Assembly: GCA_035266845.1 (NCBI GenBank)
Contig: DATFMP010000079.1
Coordinates: 25,681 to 89,680 of the forward strand
Direction of reading: 5' to 3'
Origin: DATFMP01 sp035266845
GTDB lineage: Bacteria; SAR324; JACQKK01
Length of the DNA stretch: 64,000 nt
Numbering within the stretch: the first letter of the stretch is position 1; every line of letters begins with the position of its first letter. The translations under genes were made by a program, and so were the position numbers. The notes under the pieces were generated by a model. It was not told where the DNA came from. It saw only the letters and a program-made list of their open reading frames with translations, and did no database searches. Positions 1-8,828 of this stretch are shown here, piece after piece.

Positions 1-194
1 ACCTCGTCGTGATCCTGGAGATAGCCGCCGTGCCGCTGCTTTTGGGGGCCTATGGCACGGCGCTGCTGGCCAGCTTGGTCAACGCCGCGGTGCTCACCGT
101 ACGCATCCGCAGGGAGGAGGCCTACCTGCTCTCGCTGCCCGCCTACCGTGCCGCCTTCGCCCACAAGGCGCGTCTGCTGCCGGGCTTGTTCTAG
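1..194 (+). CDS. Isoprenylcysteine carboxyl methyltransferase family protein, C-terminal fragment
   Basis: The frame is open from the left edge of the window and ends with TAG at 192-194, so only about the last 64 residues are present. The visible part has one hydrophobic helix (LGAYGTALLASLVNAAVLTV) followed by RIRREEAYLLSLPAYRAAF and a terminal KARLLPGLF. This basic, Glu-containing C-terminal helix ending in LxPGxF is the signature end of bacterial ICMT-like membrane methyltransferases, which use S-adenosylmethionine. The substrate cannot be inferred because the SAM-binding part and the upstream neighbours lie outside the window. Confidence 0.6.
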   Translation, partial: LVVILEIAAVPLLLGAYGTALLASLVNAAVLTVRIRREEAYLLSLPAYRAAFAHKARLLPGLF

Positions 195-392
195 GGGCCC
201 GCGCACCGCAGGCGTTGCGGCCCAGGGCGTCGTTTTTCCATGACAGCGCGGGGGCCGATCCGGTATGAGTAAACGGGGCAGGATGAGCGAGTTTTCCTGG
301 CGCGCCAGCCGCGCGCCGCTCCCGATGCAACGCCACACCCGACGCCCGGGCCGCCCCGCGGCGCGGGCATGCCACCCCAGGTGAGGGCCACC

Positions 393-2666
393 ATGCTGGC
401 GAAGCTGTTTCGAATGTCCGGATTGAAGCTGTCGCTGTTCGTGACACTGATCATGCTGGTCGTGTTCATGTTCGGGGTCACGGCACCGCAGAGCAACTTC
501 ATCAACCTGCTGGACAAGAAGTGGGTCGACTTCATCATCAAGAATCGCCCGGTGCAGCCCCATACGGATGTGGTGGCCATCGCGACGATCGACTCCAAAT
601 CCGTCGACAAGTACGGCCGCTGGCCCTGGCCGCGCAGCCGCATGGCGGATCTGGTGGCGGCCCTGAACGACTACTACAAGGTGGGCACGATCGGCTTCGA
701 CATCGTGTTCTCCGAGCCGGAGCATGACACGGGCATCTCCGTCATCGACAAGTACAAGGACCTGTTCGCCTCTTTGGGCTTTCCGCGCAGTGCGCGCACG
801 AATCGCTTCATGGAGATGCTGGACAAGACCAAGACGGAGTTGGACGGCGACGCGCAGTTCGGAAGCGAGCTGGCCAAGCGCAAGGATTCTGTCCTGGGCT
901 ACTTCTTCTTCGGCGACCAGGACTATGTCTCCCAACTCACGAAGGCACAGATTGCCGATTCGGCCTCGCGCATCGCGGGCTCGGAGATCTCGCTGCTGAA
1001 GGGCACCATCGCGCGGGGGGCCATTCCCGTCGGTCTGGCGCCCGAATCGAACATCGAGAAGATCTATAAGGGCGGCCTCTACTCCGGGTTCTTCAACATG
1101 TATCCCGACCCGGAGGATGGCGAAGTGCGCCGCGTGCACCTGCTGATGCAATACGGCGAGAGCGTCTACCCCTCGCTGGACCTGCAGATTCTGCGGCAGT
1201 ACCTGCACGCGAACAACATCGTGGTGGAGGCGGACGAGAACGGGCTCATCTTTGGTGTCACCGTGGGCCAGAAGTTCATCAAGACGAATGACGACGGCTC
1301 GATCCTGCTCAACTACAAAGGGCCCCAGGGAACGTTCTCGAGCTACTCGATTTACGACATCATCGAGCACAACATCCCCAAGGATAAGCTGCAGGGCAAG
1401 ATCGTGCTGGTCGGGGCCACGGAGATCGGCATCTACGACCTGCGGAACACGCCGGTTTCCACTGCCTTCCCCGGGGTGGAGGTGCATGCCACGCTGCTGG
1501 ACAACCTGCTCACGGATTCCTACTTCAAGCTGGATCTGATGAATCAGATCTACAGCGCGCTGCTGGTGGTGGTGTTCGGCTTGCTGCTCGGGATCGTGCT
1601 GCCCAACATCAAGCCGATGTACAGCCATCTGCTGACCCTGGGCCTGCTGGTCGGGTACTTCTTCGTGCAGCGCTGGATGGTGACCAACCTGCTCAGTTGG
1701 ACATCGTTCATGTACCCAGCCATGACGATCTTCTTCGTCTGGGCGGCCGTCACCATCTACCGCTTCCTGGTGACGGACAAGGACAAGCGCTTCATCCGCG
1801 GCGCCTTCCAGCAGTATCTCTCGCCGCAGGTCATCAATCAGCTGATGGATAACCCGCAGCTGCTCACGCTGGGCGGCGAGCGGCGCGTGATGACGGCGTT
1901 CTTCTCCGACGTGCAGGGCTTCTCCACCATCTCGGAAAAGCTGGACCCGGGCGACCTGGTGAAGCTGCTCAACGTGTACCTGACGGATATGTCCGACATC
2001 ATCACGGAGCTGGAGGGCACCATCGACAAGTACGAGGGCGATGCCATCATCGCCTTCTTCGGCGCTCCGGTGCCTTACGAGGATCACGCCAAGCGCGCCT
2101 GCGTGGCCACCTTGCGCATGCAGAAGCGGCTGGCCGAAATGCGCGAGGCCTGGGAGCAGGAGGGCACCCCACCGCTCTACATGCGCATCGGCCTGAACAC
2201 GGGGCCGATGGTCGTGGGCAACATGGGGTCGGAGAAGCGCTTTGACTACACCATGATGGGAAATTCGGTGAACTTGGCTGCTCGCCTGGAAGGTGCCAAC
2301 AAGAACTACGGCTCCTACTCCTGCATCAGCGAGTACACCTACGAGCCTGCCAAGGACGATATCGAGGTGCGCGAGCTGGACCTGATCCGCGTGATCGGAA
2401 TCAACACGCCCGTGCGCATCTATGAGCTGCTGGCGCTCAAGGGCGAGCTCCCCGAGGAAATGCAGAAGGGCATCGCCTACTTCGCGAAGGGCCTGGAGCT
2501 ATACCGCCAGCAGCAGTGGGAAGAGGCGGCCAAGTACTTCAACGCCGTCTTCAAGTTCATCCCCGACGATCCGCCGTCCACCAAGTTCATCGAGCGCTGC
2601 CGCGAGTTCTACAAGAACCCGCCCGGCGAGGACTGGGACGGCGTGTTCGTCGCCGCGTCCAAGTAG
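393..2666 (+). CDS. CHASE2 domain adenylate/guanylate cyclase
   Basis: Membrane-bound class III nucleotide cyclase of about 757 residues. An N-terminal hydrophobic segment is followed by a large periplasmic CHASE2 sensor domain (roughly residues 35-370). Three membrane helices follow (around MNQIYSALLVVVFGLLLGIV, HLLTLGLLVGYFF and SFMYPAMTIFFVWAAV). The cytoplasmic cyclase domain contains FFSDVQGFSTISE and EGDAIIAFFGAP with the two metal-binding aspartates, and FDYTMMGNSVNLAARLEG. A helical, TPR-like tail of about 100 residues ends the protein. An in-frame ATG lies at 369, but AGGTGAGGG at 379-387 precedes the ATG at 393, so I chose 393. The ligand sensed by CHASE2 is unknown. It probably makes cAMP in response to an envelope signal. 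Confidence 0.88.
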   Translation: MLAKLFRMSGLKLSLFVTLIMLVVFMFGVTAPQSNFINLLDKKWVDFIIKNRPVQPHTDVVAIATIDSKSVDKYGRWPWPRSRMADLVAALNDYYKVGTIGFDIVFSEPEHDTGISVIDKYKDLFASLGFPRSARTNRFMEMLDKTKTELDGDAQFGSELAKRKDSVLGYFFFGDQDYVSQLTKAQIADSASRIAGSEISLLKGTIARGAIPVGLAPESNIEKIYKGGLYSGFFNMYPDPEDGEVRRVHLLMQYGESVYPSLDLQILRQYLHANNIVVEADENGLIFGVTVGQKFIKTNDDGSILLNYKGPQGTFSSYSIYDIIEHNIPKDKLQGKIVLVGATEIGIYDLRNTPVSTAFPGVEVHATLLDNLLTDSYFKLDLMNQIYSALLVVVFGLLLGIVLPNIKPMYSHLLTLGLLVGYFFVQRWMVTNLLSWTSFMYPAMTIFFVWAAVTIYRFLVTDKDKRFIRGAFQQYLSPQVINQLMDNPQLLTLGGERRVMTAFFSDVQGFSTISEKLDPGDLVKLLNVYLTDMSDIITELEGTIDKYEGDAIIAFFGAPVPYEDHAKRACVATLRMQKRLAEMREAWEQEGTPPLYMRIGLNTGPMVVGNMGSEKRFDYTMMGNSVNLAARLEGANKNYGSYSCISEYTYEPAKDDIEVRELDLIRVIGINTPVRIYELLALKGELPEEMQKGIAYFAKGLELYRQQQWEEAAKYFNAVFKFIPDDPPSTKFIERCREFYKNPPGEDWDGVFVAASK

Positions 2667-2806
2667 AGACTACCCGCGTGCCGGTGCGTCCCTGCGGCGC
2701 GCCGGACGCCGGGCCGCGCTGGTCCCCTCCCGGTTTCACGGCCGTGCCGCACCGAGGCGTGTCCGGCGCCATCACGGCTCCAACGCCCCGGCAAGCAGAT
2801 CTCTCG

Positions 2807-3703
2807 ATGAGGCTCATGCGAACGCGCATCTGTATCGCGGCGGTACTTGCCTGGCTGTGCGTGGCGGGGACGGCGCTGGCGGCGGCACCGCCCAGCCAGC
2901 GCGAGCTGAATGGCTTCTTCCTGGGCCAGCACGTCTCGGTGCTGGAGCACGTCTTCGGCAAGCCGGCGGAGCTGATGCACCGGGGAGACTTCTCCTACGC
3001 CGCCTACGAGCTGCCCGGGCAGGACGAAGCCTACATGGTGTTCAGCACCCACAAGCAGCGCCCGTACAACAACGTGGGGATTCAGATCGCGGGCAAGGCG
3101 GCGCCCGATATGCGACCGTTCCTGGGCCTGCGCCTGGGGGCTGACCGCGAGGCCGTGCGCCGCGTGCTGGGGCCGCCCAGCCGCACCACAAAACTGGGCG
3201 ACTTCGACGGGATGCAGAACTCCGTGCAGTGGGAATACGAAGCACGCAACTACAACGTGGTGCTCAATGGCGACGGTCGGCTGGTCAGCATCAAGATCAG
3301 CGGATATGCGGGCTTCCCCGAAGACCCCACCAACCAGCGCACTTTCATGGAGCAATTCACCGCTGCTATTCTGTCCGGCAAGACCGACGCGCTGGTGGAG
3401 GTGCTCATGCCCGACTTGGAGATCTATCGTGCCAGTGACCCGATCACCATCACGCGGGGCTTGCGCACGGAGTTGGACGACTTGGCCTCGCCCATCCGGC
3501 GTGCCCTGCTGGAGGGTGCACACAGCGTGCGGGCCATGCTGACGGAGGAGAAGCCACCGGGCAAGTTGGAACTCCGCGTGTGGGAGCACGGTCCCGGACT
3601 CGGTACCGTGGTGAAGTACCCCACCAGCCAGATCGTGCAGGAGATCGTCTTCATCCGCGATGCCGGCAAGCTGCGCGCATGGGAGATCCGCCTGCGGCCC
3701 TGA
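2807..3703 (+). CDS. Exported protein of unknown function with BamE-like segment
   Basis: 298-residue protein beginning with a signal peptide (RTRICIAAVLAWLCVAGTAL followed by AAAP), so it is probably periplasmic. The open frame extends further upstream, but that extension is arginine-rich shadow sequence and the signal peptide fixes the start at 2807, or at the ATG at 2816. Two repeats of the kind FLGQHVSVLEHVFGKPAEL and LGLRLGADREAVRRVLGPPS resemble the small SmpA/BamE-type fold, in which a Gly-hydrophobic turn is followed by a helix and a Gly-x-P. No enzyme motif is visible. It follows the CHASE2 cyclase by 140 bases on the same strand and could be a partner, but this is only positional. 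Confidence 0.7.
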   Translation: MRLMRTRICIAAVLAWLCVAGTALAAAPPSQRELNGFFLGQHVSVLEHVFGKPAELMHRGDFSYAAYELPGQDEAYMVFSTHKQRPYNNVGIQIAGKAAPDMRPFLGLRLGADREAVRRVLGPPSRTTKLGDFDGMQNSVQWEYEARNYNVVLNGDGRLVSIKISGYAGFPEDPTNQRTFMEQFTAAILSGKTDALVEVLMPDLEIYRASDPITITRGLRTELDDLASPIRRALLEGAHSVRAMLTEEKPPGKLELRVWEHGPGLGTVVKYPTSQIVQEIVFIRDAGKLRAWEIRLRP

Positions 3704-3825
3704 CAGGCGATAGGCCTCGCCAACCAAACCTCGCGGCGCAGCAATGCACGCGCCTGTATCCGTGGCAGGGCGTTGTCGGGCTGAAAGGTGGGAGGGAACG
3801 GCGGTGATGCGTCAGGTGGGCGATG

Positions 3826-5394
3826 CTAGCCGAGTCCGGCTTTGTCGAGGGACTCCTGATAGCGCTTGCGGCCCCACTCGGTGGGATAGTCGCTGTTGAT
3901 GCAGGCCAAGCACAGATCGTCCTTGGGCATGCCCGTGGCGCTCACGAGTCCCTCCATGCTGAGGTAGGAGAGGCTGTCGGCCCCGAGGTCGCTGGCCATT
4001 TGCTCCAGCACCTTCTGGTCGTGCTTCCCGTTGTGCCCGTTGCCGTTGCCGCTCCGCTCGCCATTCCCATTGGCGTGATGGCCATTGCCCATCAGGTAGG
4101 ACGGGGCGAAGAGTTCGCGCACGGTGGGCATGTCGATGCCATAGAAGCACGGCCCCATCACCGGCGGGCAGCCTATGCGCACGTGCACCTCCTTGGCTCG
4201 CCCCCGTTCCTTGAGAATGGCGATGACAGTCTTCAAGGTCGTGCCCCGCACCAGCGTGTCGTCTACCAGATAGATCTTGCGCCCCTCCAGCACGTCCGTG
4301 AGCGGCGTGAACTTCATGCGCACGGCATCGTCCCGCGTGGTGCCATCGATGAACGTGCGGCCCACGTAGCGGTTGCGCAGCAGCCCCGCCACCACGGGCA
4401 GCCCCAGGTGGTAGCCGAAGGAGCTTGCCACCGTGTTCGCCGTCTCGGGAATGGAGATCACCATCTCGCCCACGGGGGGCTTGCCGCCCTGCAACTCCAT
4501 CTCCGCCAGCTCGCGTCCCACATCGTTGCGCACTCCGTAGACGGAGCGGCCTTCCAGGTTCGAGGCGAGATTGGAGAAGTAGACCCACTCGAAGAAGCAA
4601 TAGCGTTTGGGGCCCGCAGGCCAGAAGCGCTCCACGCGGAAGCCGTCGTGGTTGGCGATGATCATCTCGCCGGGCTCCAGCGTCTTCACGTCGTCCGCGC
4701 CGATGTTCAGGTTGTGGTGCACCACGCTTTCCGAGGCCACGATCAGCAGGTCGTCCTGCACCGCGTAGCACATGGGCTTGATGCCCAGCGGATCGCGCAT
4801 CACCACCAAGTCTCCCGCGGCGTTGAGAAAGGCGATGTTGTACGCGCCGTCGAAGATGCGCGCCAGATTGGCGAACATCTCCCCGAAGTCCGGTGGCTCA
4901 TCCCCGCGCATCTCGCGGTTGATGTAGTGCATCATCACCTCCGTGTCCGAATGGTAGGTGATGTGGTAGCCGTGGGACTCCAGGTCCTCCTTGAGCTGGT
5001 CGTAGTTGGCCAGATTGCCGTTGAAGGCGATCGCGAACCACTTCCACATGCGCCCGTGCACACGTTCGAAGGGCTGCGCGTTGGCGCTGTCCGCCTGGCC
5101 ACTGGTGGCATAGCGGTTGTGCCCGATGGCCGCCCGGCCTGCGTACTCCTCCATCAGGAGCTGGCTCTTGTGCGGCGTATGGAGCCGGAACACCTCGTGG
5201 ACGGTGCCCAGATCCTTGTGCGTCTGCAGGATGCGGTTGCGGTCCGGATTGTAGGTCGTCAGGCCCGCGCTGAGCTGTCCGCGGTTCTGCATTTCCAGCA
5301 GCGCGCGGACGACGTAGGAGTAGACATTGCGTTCGTGGCCGTTACCCATCTGGTAGACGGCAACGACCCCGCATTCCTCTTTGAGCCGATCCAT
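3826..5394 (-). CDS. purF: Amidophosphoribosyltransferase (glutamine PRPP amidotransferase), Fe-S type
   Basis: First step of de novo purine synthesis: PRPP plus glutamine gives 5-phosphoribosylamine. The protein has 522 residues. A short propeptide MDRLKEE precedes Cys8, the predicted N-terminal nucleophile of the class II glutaminase. GHNRYATSG (91-99) and FNGNLANY (124-131) belong to this domain. The PRPP loop YLVDDTLVRGTT lies at 375-386. Cys266 (KRYCFFEW), Cys416 (GPCFYGID), Cys495 and Cys498 (LCLAC) match the four ligands of the [4Fe-4S] cluster known in Bacillus-type PurF and absent from the E. coli type. A low-complexity Gly/Asn/His insertion at about 436-457 interrupts the C-terminal region. 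The gene stands alone, without purine neighbours. Confidence 0.9.
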   Translation of the reverse strand: MDRLKEECGVVAVYQMGNGHERNVYSYVVRALLEMQNRGQLSAGLTTYNPDRNRILQTHKDLGTVHEVFRLHTPHKSQLLMEEYAGRAAIGHNRYATSGQADSANAQPFERVHGRMWKWFAIAFNGNLANYDQLKEDLESHGYHITYHSDTEVMMHYINREMRGDEPPDFGEMFANLARIFDGAYNIAFLNAAGDLVVMRDPLGIKPMCYAVQDDLLIVASESVVHHNLNIGADDVKTLEPGEMIIANHDGFRVERFWPAGPKRYCFFEWVYFSNLASNLEGRSVYGVRNDVGRELAEMELQGGKPPVGEMVISIPETANTVASSFGYHLGLPVVAGLLRNRYVGRTFIDGTTRDDAVRMKFTPLTDVLEGRKIYLVDDTLVRGTTLKTVIAILKERGRAKEVHVRIGCPPVMGPCFYGIDMPTVRELFAPSYLMGNGHHANGNGERSGNGNGHNGKHDQKVLEQMASDLGADSLSYLSMEGLVSATGMPKDDLCLACINSDYPTEWGRKRYQESLDKAGLG

Positions 5395-5501
5395 GACGGG
5401 GTGTCTTTGGCATCCGAGGGGGGAGGTGACTTGCCTGCTGTAAGCCCCAACCTAACCCGCCTGGGGCGGAAGATCAACGCGTGATCCCGGGCCGCCGGGC
5501 C

Positions 5502-6542
5502 TCAGAACACCTGGGTGAGCAGGAACTCGTAGGCCTCCTGCAAGCGCAGGAAATCCGGCACACTACCGCCGGAGTCCGGGTGATGCGCCTTCACCTTCTC
5601 GCGGTAGGCCGCCTTCACTTCCGGTAGCGTGGCCGCAGGGGTGAGTCCCAGCACCGCGAAGTGCTGCGCCACACTCATCACAGCAACGGATTCGTGCGCG
5701 GCATGCTGACCATTGAACCCGCGCCGGCGCGAACGGCGGGCGCCCTCGCGGCCCTGGCGCCAGTGGCTCCACTCGTAGGCCTCCCGCGTGACGTACACCC
5801 CCAGCCGCACCGCGGCCTCTGCAAGCGTGGCACGCAGAGCCTGGAAGCGTGCGCGCAGGGCCTCCAACTCGGGCGGCGGGTGCTTCCAGAAGGCCTCGGT
5901 GGCTGCCTCGTCCATCAGGTGGCGGGCCGTGGCCCGCAGGTAGTCCGAGTGCAGCCGGCGATACACCGTCTGGCGCTCCTCCTGGTCGAAGCGGCGCGTC
6001 TGCAGGCGGCGCACCTCCCGCCGCAGATGCGCCTCAGTCCAGGTGCTCTTTGGCGTGAGGAAGGCGCGCAGTGCATCGTCGTCCATGTGTCGGTGCTCGT
6101 CCAGCCGCTGGGTAAGGAATGCCTCGATGTCCGCGTACACCGCCTTGCGGTGCTGGCTGAGGAAAACCAAGCCCGAGGCCCGCACGGCCTTCGCATCCCA
6201 CCGAAACGCGCAGCCCTCCAGAATGCGCAGGAAGGCTTCGTCCAGCAGGGGCGGCAGCGTCTGGTAGATGGATTCGGAGCGCTCGCGGTCGAAGTAGTCG
6301 TACCAGGCCCAGAGCGTCTCCTTGGGCGGCAGCGGGGAATTGAGCAGGAAGTGCAGGGAGATGGTCGAGACGCCCTCGTAGTAGTAGTCCCCCAGGTCGT
6401 CCTGGCGCACCTTCCCGTGTACGGAGCGCAGGAAGTCCAGGATCTCCGGCGTGTAGTCCTTGTGCGAGACGAACGCCGCCCCGGGTGCTGCAGTATCGGC
6501 GTCCAGCCGGGTAAATCCGCGATTCCAGTCGGGGGACTTCAT
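5502..6542 (-). CDS. J-domain (DnaJ-like) protein with unknown N-terminal domain
   Basis: 346 residues. The last 65 form a typical J domain: VAQHFAVLGLTPAATLPEVK, then an alpha-2 helix AAYREKVKAHHPDSGG with the obligatory HPD, then DFLRLQEAYEFL. The first 280 residues are charged and helix-rich with no domain I recognise. This part includes FVSHKDYTPEILDFLRSVHG near the start and an arginine-rich linker (REGARRSRRRGF) just before the J domain. A C-terminal J domain normally recruits DnaK through HPD, so the protein probably delivers a specific client or complex to DnaK. The frame extends 44 codons upstream, but that stretch is Cys/Arg-rich shadow sequence, so the ATG at 6542 was chosen; no strong Shine-Dalgarno supports it. 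Confidence 0.75.
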   Translation of the reverse strand: MKSPDWNRGFTRLDADTAAPGAAFVSHKDYTPEILDFLRSVHGKVRQDDLGDYYYEGVSTISLHFLLNSPLPPKETLWAWYDYFDRERSESIYQTLPPLLDEAFLRILEGCAFRWDAKAVRASGLVFLSQHRKAVYADIEAFLTQRLDEHRHMDDDALRAFLTPKSTWTEAHLRREVRRLQTRRFDQEERQTVYRRLHSDYLRATARHLMDEAATEAFWKHPPPELEALRARFQALRATLAEAAVRLGVYVTREAYEWSHWRQGREGARRSRRRGFNGQHAAHESVAVMSVAQHFAVLGLTPAATLPEVKAAYREKVKAHHPDSGGSVPDFLRLQEAYEFLLTQVF

Positions 6543-6729
6543 GGTGCGCCGCGTAACCGCTCCCAGTGGTAGCACTGCACCGCGCCGGACATACCCGCAC
6601 CCGGCTCGCATGAACGCCCAGCATACCCCGCCGTGCGTAGCCTTGGCCAGCACCCGGCATGCCGGATGCGGCACGCAAGGTCTGGTCTGCCGGATGGACC
6701 TGGCGGAGGGAAGCCGGGAGGCGACACGG

Positions 6730-7464
6730 CTACAGCAGGTGCTCCAGGCCGTAGTAGAGCTGCGACAGGCCCGTCGCCTGCTTTACGGCCAGCAGCACGC
6801 CGGGCATGAAGCACTCGCGGCTGATGGAATCGTGCCGGATGCGCAAGGTCTCCCCCAGGCCGCCCAGGATCACCTCCTGGTGCGCCACGTGGCCGGGCAG
6901 CCGCACGGAGTGGATCGGCACTGCGTAGCCGCGCGCGCCCCGGGCGCCGGGCGAAAGCTCTTTGCTCTCCACCAGCAGCGGCGGGGCCTTAGGCCGCACC
7001 TCTGCAATCAGTTCGGCGGTCTTGATGGCCGTGCCGCTGGGCGCCTCGGCCTTGCCGTCGTGGTGCAACTCGATGATCTCCACGTAGGGCATGTGCCGCG
7101 CCGCCTCGGCGGCAAAACGCATCATCAGCACGGCGCCGATGGCGAAGTTGGGGGCGATCACGCCCCCCAGCCCCGCTTTCGCGGCCCGGGCCTGCAGGTC
7201 GGCGATCTGCTCGGGCGTGAAGCCCGTGGTGCCCACCACGGGCCGCGCGCCTGCCACCAGGATCGCCTGCACGTTGTCGTACGCGCAGGAGGGATGCGTG
7301 AAGTCCACCACCACGGCGGCCTGGGCCGTGGCGATGGCGGAAGCCAGGTCGTCGCCCACGTCGGTCTGGCCGACCAGCTCGGTTTCGGCATCCGCCTGCA
7401 CCGCTGCCACCACCTGCTGGCCCATGCGGCCCTTGGCTCCGTTCACCAGGACGCGAATGGTCAT
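6730..7464 (-). CDS. dapB: 4-hydroxy-tetrahydrodipicolinate reductase
   Basis: NAD(P)H-dependent reduction in the diaminopimelate/lysine pathway, feeding peptidoglycan and lysine synthesis. 244 residues, at the short end of the family (usually 245-275). The nucleotide-binding motif GAKGRMG is at 9-15. The catalytic block ELHHDGKAEAPSGTA contains the conserved His pair, the Lys and the SGTA loop, with AEAP in place of the usual VDAP or LDAP. The start at 7464 begins immediately before the dinucleotide-binding strand (MTIRVLVNG) and has an upstream purine-rich GGAGAGAGGGCAGGG. The frame continues upstream into arginine-rich shadow sequence, which was rejected. It is the third gene of a fabI-queF-dapB run. 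Confidence 0.92.
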   Translation of the reverse strand: MTIRVLVNGAKGRMGQQVVAAVQADAETELVGQTDVGDDLASAIATAQAAVVVDFTHPSCAYDNVQAILVAGARPVVGTTGFTPEQIADLQARAAKAGLGGVIAPNFAIGAVLMMRFAAEAARHMPYVEIIELHHDGKAEAPSGTAIKTAELIAEVRPKAPPLLVESKELSPGARGARGYAVPIHSVRLPGHVAHQEVILGGLGETLRIRHDSISRECFMPGVLLAVKQATGLSQLYYGLEHLL

Positions 7465-7549
7465 GGCCCTGCCCTCTCTCCACGGTCGGCCGCGGCCGCC
7501 CACGTACTGCGTGGGGCCGCTTTGCCGCCAATGCGCCCCTGCGATGCGC

Positions 7550-7954
7550 TCACTGCGCGTCGGAGCGGATTTCGCAGGCGGCATCGATGCCGCCCCGCGT
7601 GTTGTAGACGGTTTTCACACAAAGGAATCGGGGATTCAACAGCGCCCGCAGGTCAGTGTAGAGTCGTTTGGTGGCGTTTTCCTGGAAGATGCCCACGTTG
7701 CGGTAAGAGACAAGGTAGTACTTGAGGGACTTCAGCTCCACGATGGTCGCATCGGGGATGTACTCCACGGAGAGGTACGCGTAGTCCGGCAGGCCGGAAT
7801 ACGGGCACACCGCGGAGAACTCCCGGGTCTCATAGAGGATCTTCTGCTGCGGCCCCTCGTAGGGAAAGGTCTCCAGCAGGTGCGTGCCGATGTGCTCCTC
7901 GCTCTCGAATTCGAGGACGTGGCCCTCGGCATAGCTGGGACTGGTGACGTCCAT
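7550..7954 (-). CDS. queF: NADPH-dependent 7-cyano-7-deazaguanine (preQ0) reductase, unimodular type
   Basis: Reduces the nitrile of preQ0 to the amine preQ1, using two NADPH, in queuosine tRNA modification. 134 residues, the short single-domain form known from Bacillus rather than the roughly 280-residue E. coli form. The thioimide-forming nucleophile Cys50 and the proton donor Asp57 lie in FSAVCPYSGLPDYA. The NADPH/substrate motif is ELKSLKYYLVSYRN (73-86). Its start is 6 bases after the fabI stop, so the two are very probably cotranscribed and translationally linked. No other queuosine genes are in the window. Confidence 0.93.
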   Translation of the reverse strand: MDVTSPSYAEGHVLEFESEEHIGTHLLETFPYEGPQQKILYETREFSAVCPYSGLPDYAYLSVEYIPDATIVELKSLKYYLVSYRNVGIFQENATKRLYTDLRALLNPRFLCVKTVYNTRGGIDAACEIRSDAQ

Positions 7955-7960
7955 AGCGAC

Positions 7961-8743
7961 TCAGTTGGCCATGATGTTGAAGCCGGCATCCACGTAGATG
8001 CACTGGCCGGTGATCCCGCTGGCGGCTTGGCTGAGCAGGAACGCGGAGGCCTGGGCGATCTCTTCCGGCGTCACGTTGCGGCCCAAAGCCGCGTGCTCGC
8101 CCGCCACCTTCAGCATGTCGCCGAAGTTCTTGATGCCCGAGGAGGATAGCGTGCGCAGCGCTCCGGCGGAAACGGCGTTGCAGCGGATGTTCTCCGGCCC
8201 CAGTTCCCGCGCCAGGTAGCGGATCGCCGATTCCAACGCGGCCTTGGCCGGACCCATCACGTGGTACTGAGGCACGGCCAGCACGGAGCCGATGAAGCTC
8301 ATGGCCACCAGCGCCCCCCCGCCCCGCTTGCGCATGAGCGGCGCCGCGTGGTGGGCGATGGGCACGACAGAGTACGCGCTCACGTCTTGCGCCACGATCC
8401 AGCCCTGGCGAGAGGTGTGGGAGAAAGGAGCCTCCAGATCCGTCCGGTCGGCATAGGCCACGGAGTGCACCACGAAGTCCAGCCCGCCCCAGGCCTCGTC
8501 CAGTGTCTTGAAGACGGCCTCGATGGCGTCGTCGTCCCGCACGTCGGCGGGCAGCACCTGGGTCGCACCCAGCTCCGCGGCAAGCTCGCGGACGTTCTGT
8601 TCAAAGCGGCCCTTGGGGTCCGGGCCATACGTGAGGGCCAGATCCGCTCCCAACGCGCTCAGCTGCCGCGCCACCGCCGTCGCGATGCTACGCTGGTTGG
8701 CCACGCCGAACACAACGCCAGTCTTGCCGGAAAGATCGATCAT
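7961..8743 (-). CDS. fabI: Enoyl-[acyl-carrier-protein] reductase (NADH)
   Basis: Last reductive step of each fatty acid elongation cycle. 260 residues, typical for FabI. The N-terminal strand LSGKTGVVFGVANQRSIATA is the FabI version of the Rossmann dinucleotide loop. The catalytic pair Tyr160 and Lys167 sits in YHVMGPAKAALES (Tyr-x6-Lys spacing, distinguishing it from other SDR enzymes). The C-terminus ITGQCIYVDAGFNIMAN is also characteristic. The start at 8743 is supported by AAAGGAG 6 bases upstream. First gene of the fabI-queF-dapB run. Confidence 0.94.
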   Translation of the reverse strand: MIDLSGKTGVVFGVANQRSIATAVARQLSALGADLALTYGPDPKGRFEQNVRELAAELGATQVLPADVRDDDAIEAVFKTLDEAWGGLDFVVHSVAYADRTDLEAPFSHTSRQGWIVAQDVSAYSVVPIAHHAAPLMRKRGGGALVAMSFIGSVLAVPQYHVMGPAKAALESAIRYLARELGPENIRCNAVSAGALRTLSSSGIKNFGDMLKVAGEHAALGRNVTPEEIAQASAFLLSQAASGITGQCIYVDAGFNIMAN

Positions 8744-8828
8744 CCTTGCTCCTTTATCGTGCCGGGTGCCAACCGCGCTTCGCAACGAATGCGCGTGACA
8801 CCCGCTTGTCCAGGGCCCAGGCGGCCCG

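Noticed and set aside
3823..5484. 553-codon plus-strand frame opposite purF
   Set aside because: Antisense shadow; purF has all catalytic and Fe-S residues.
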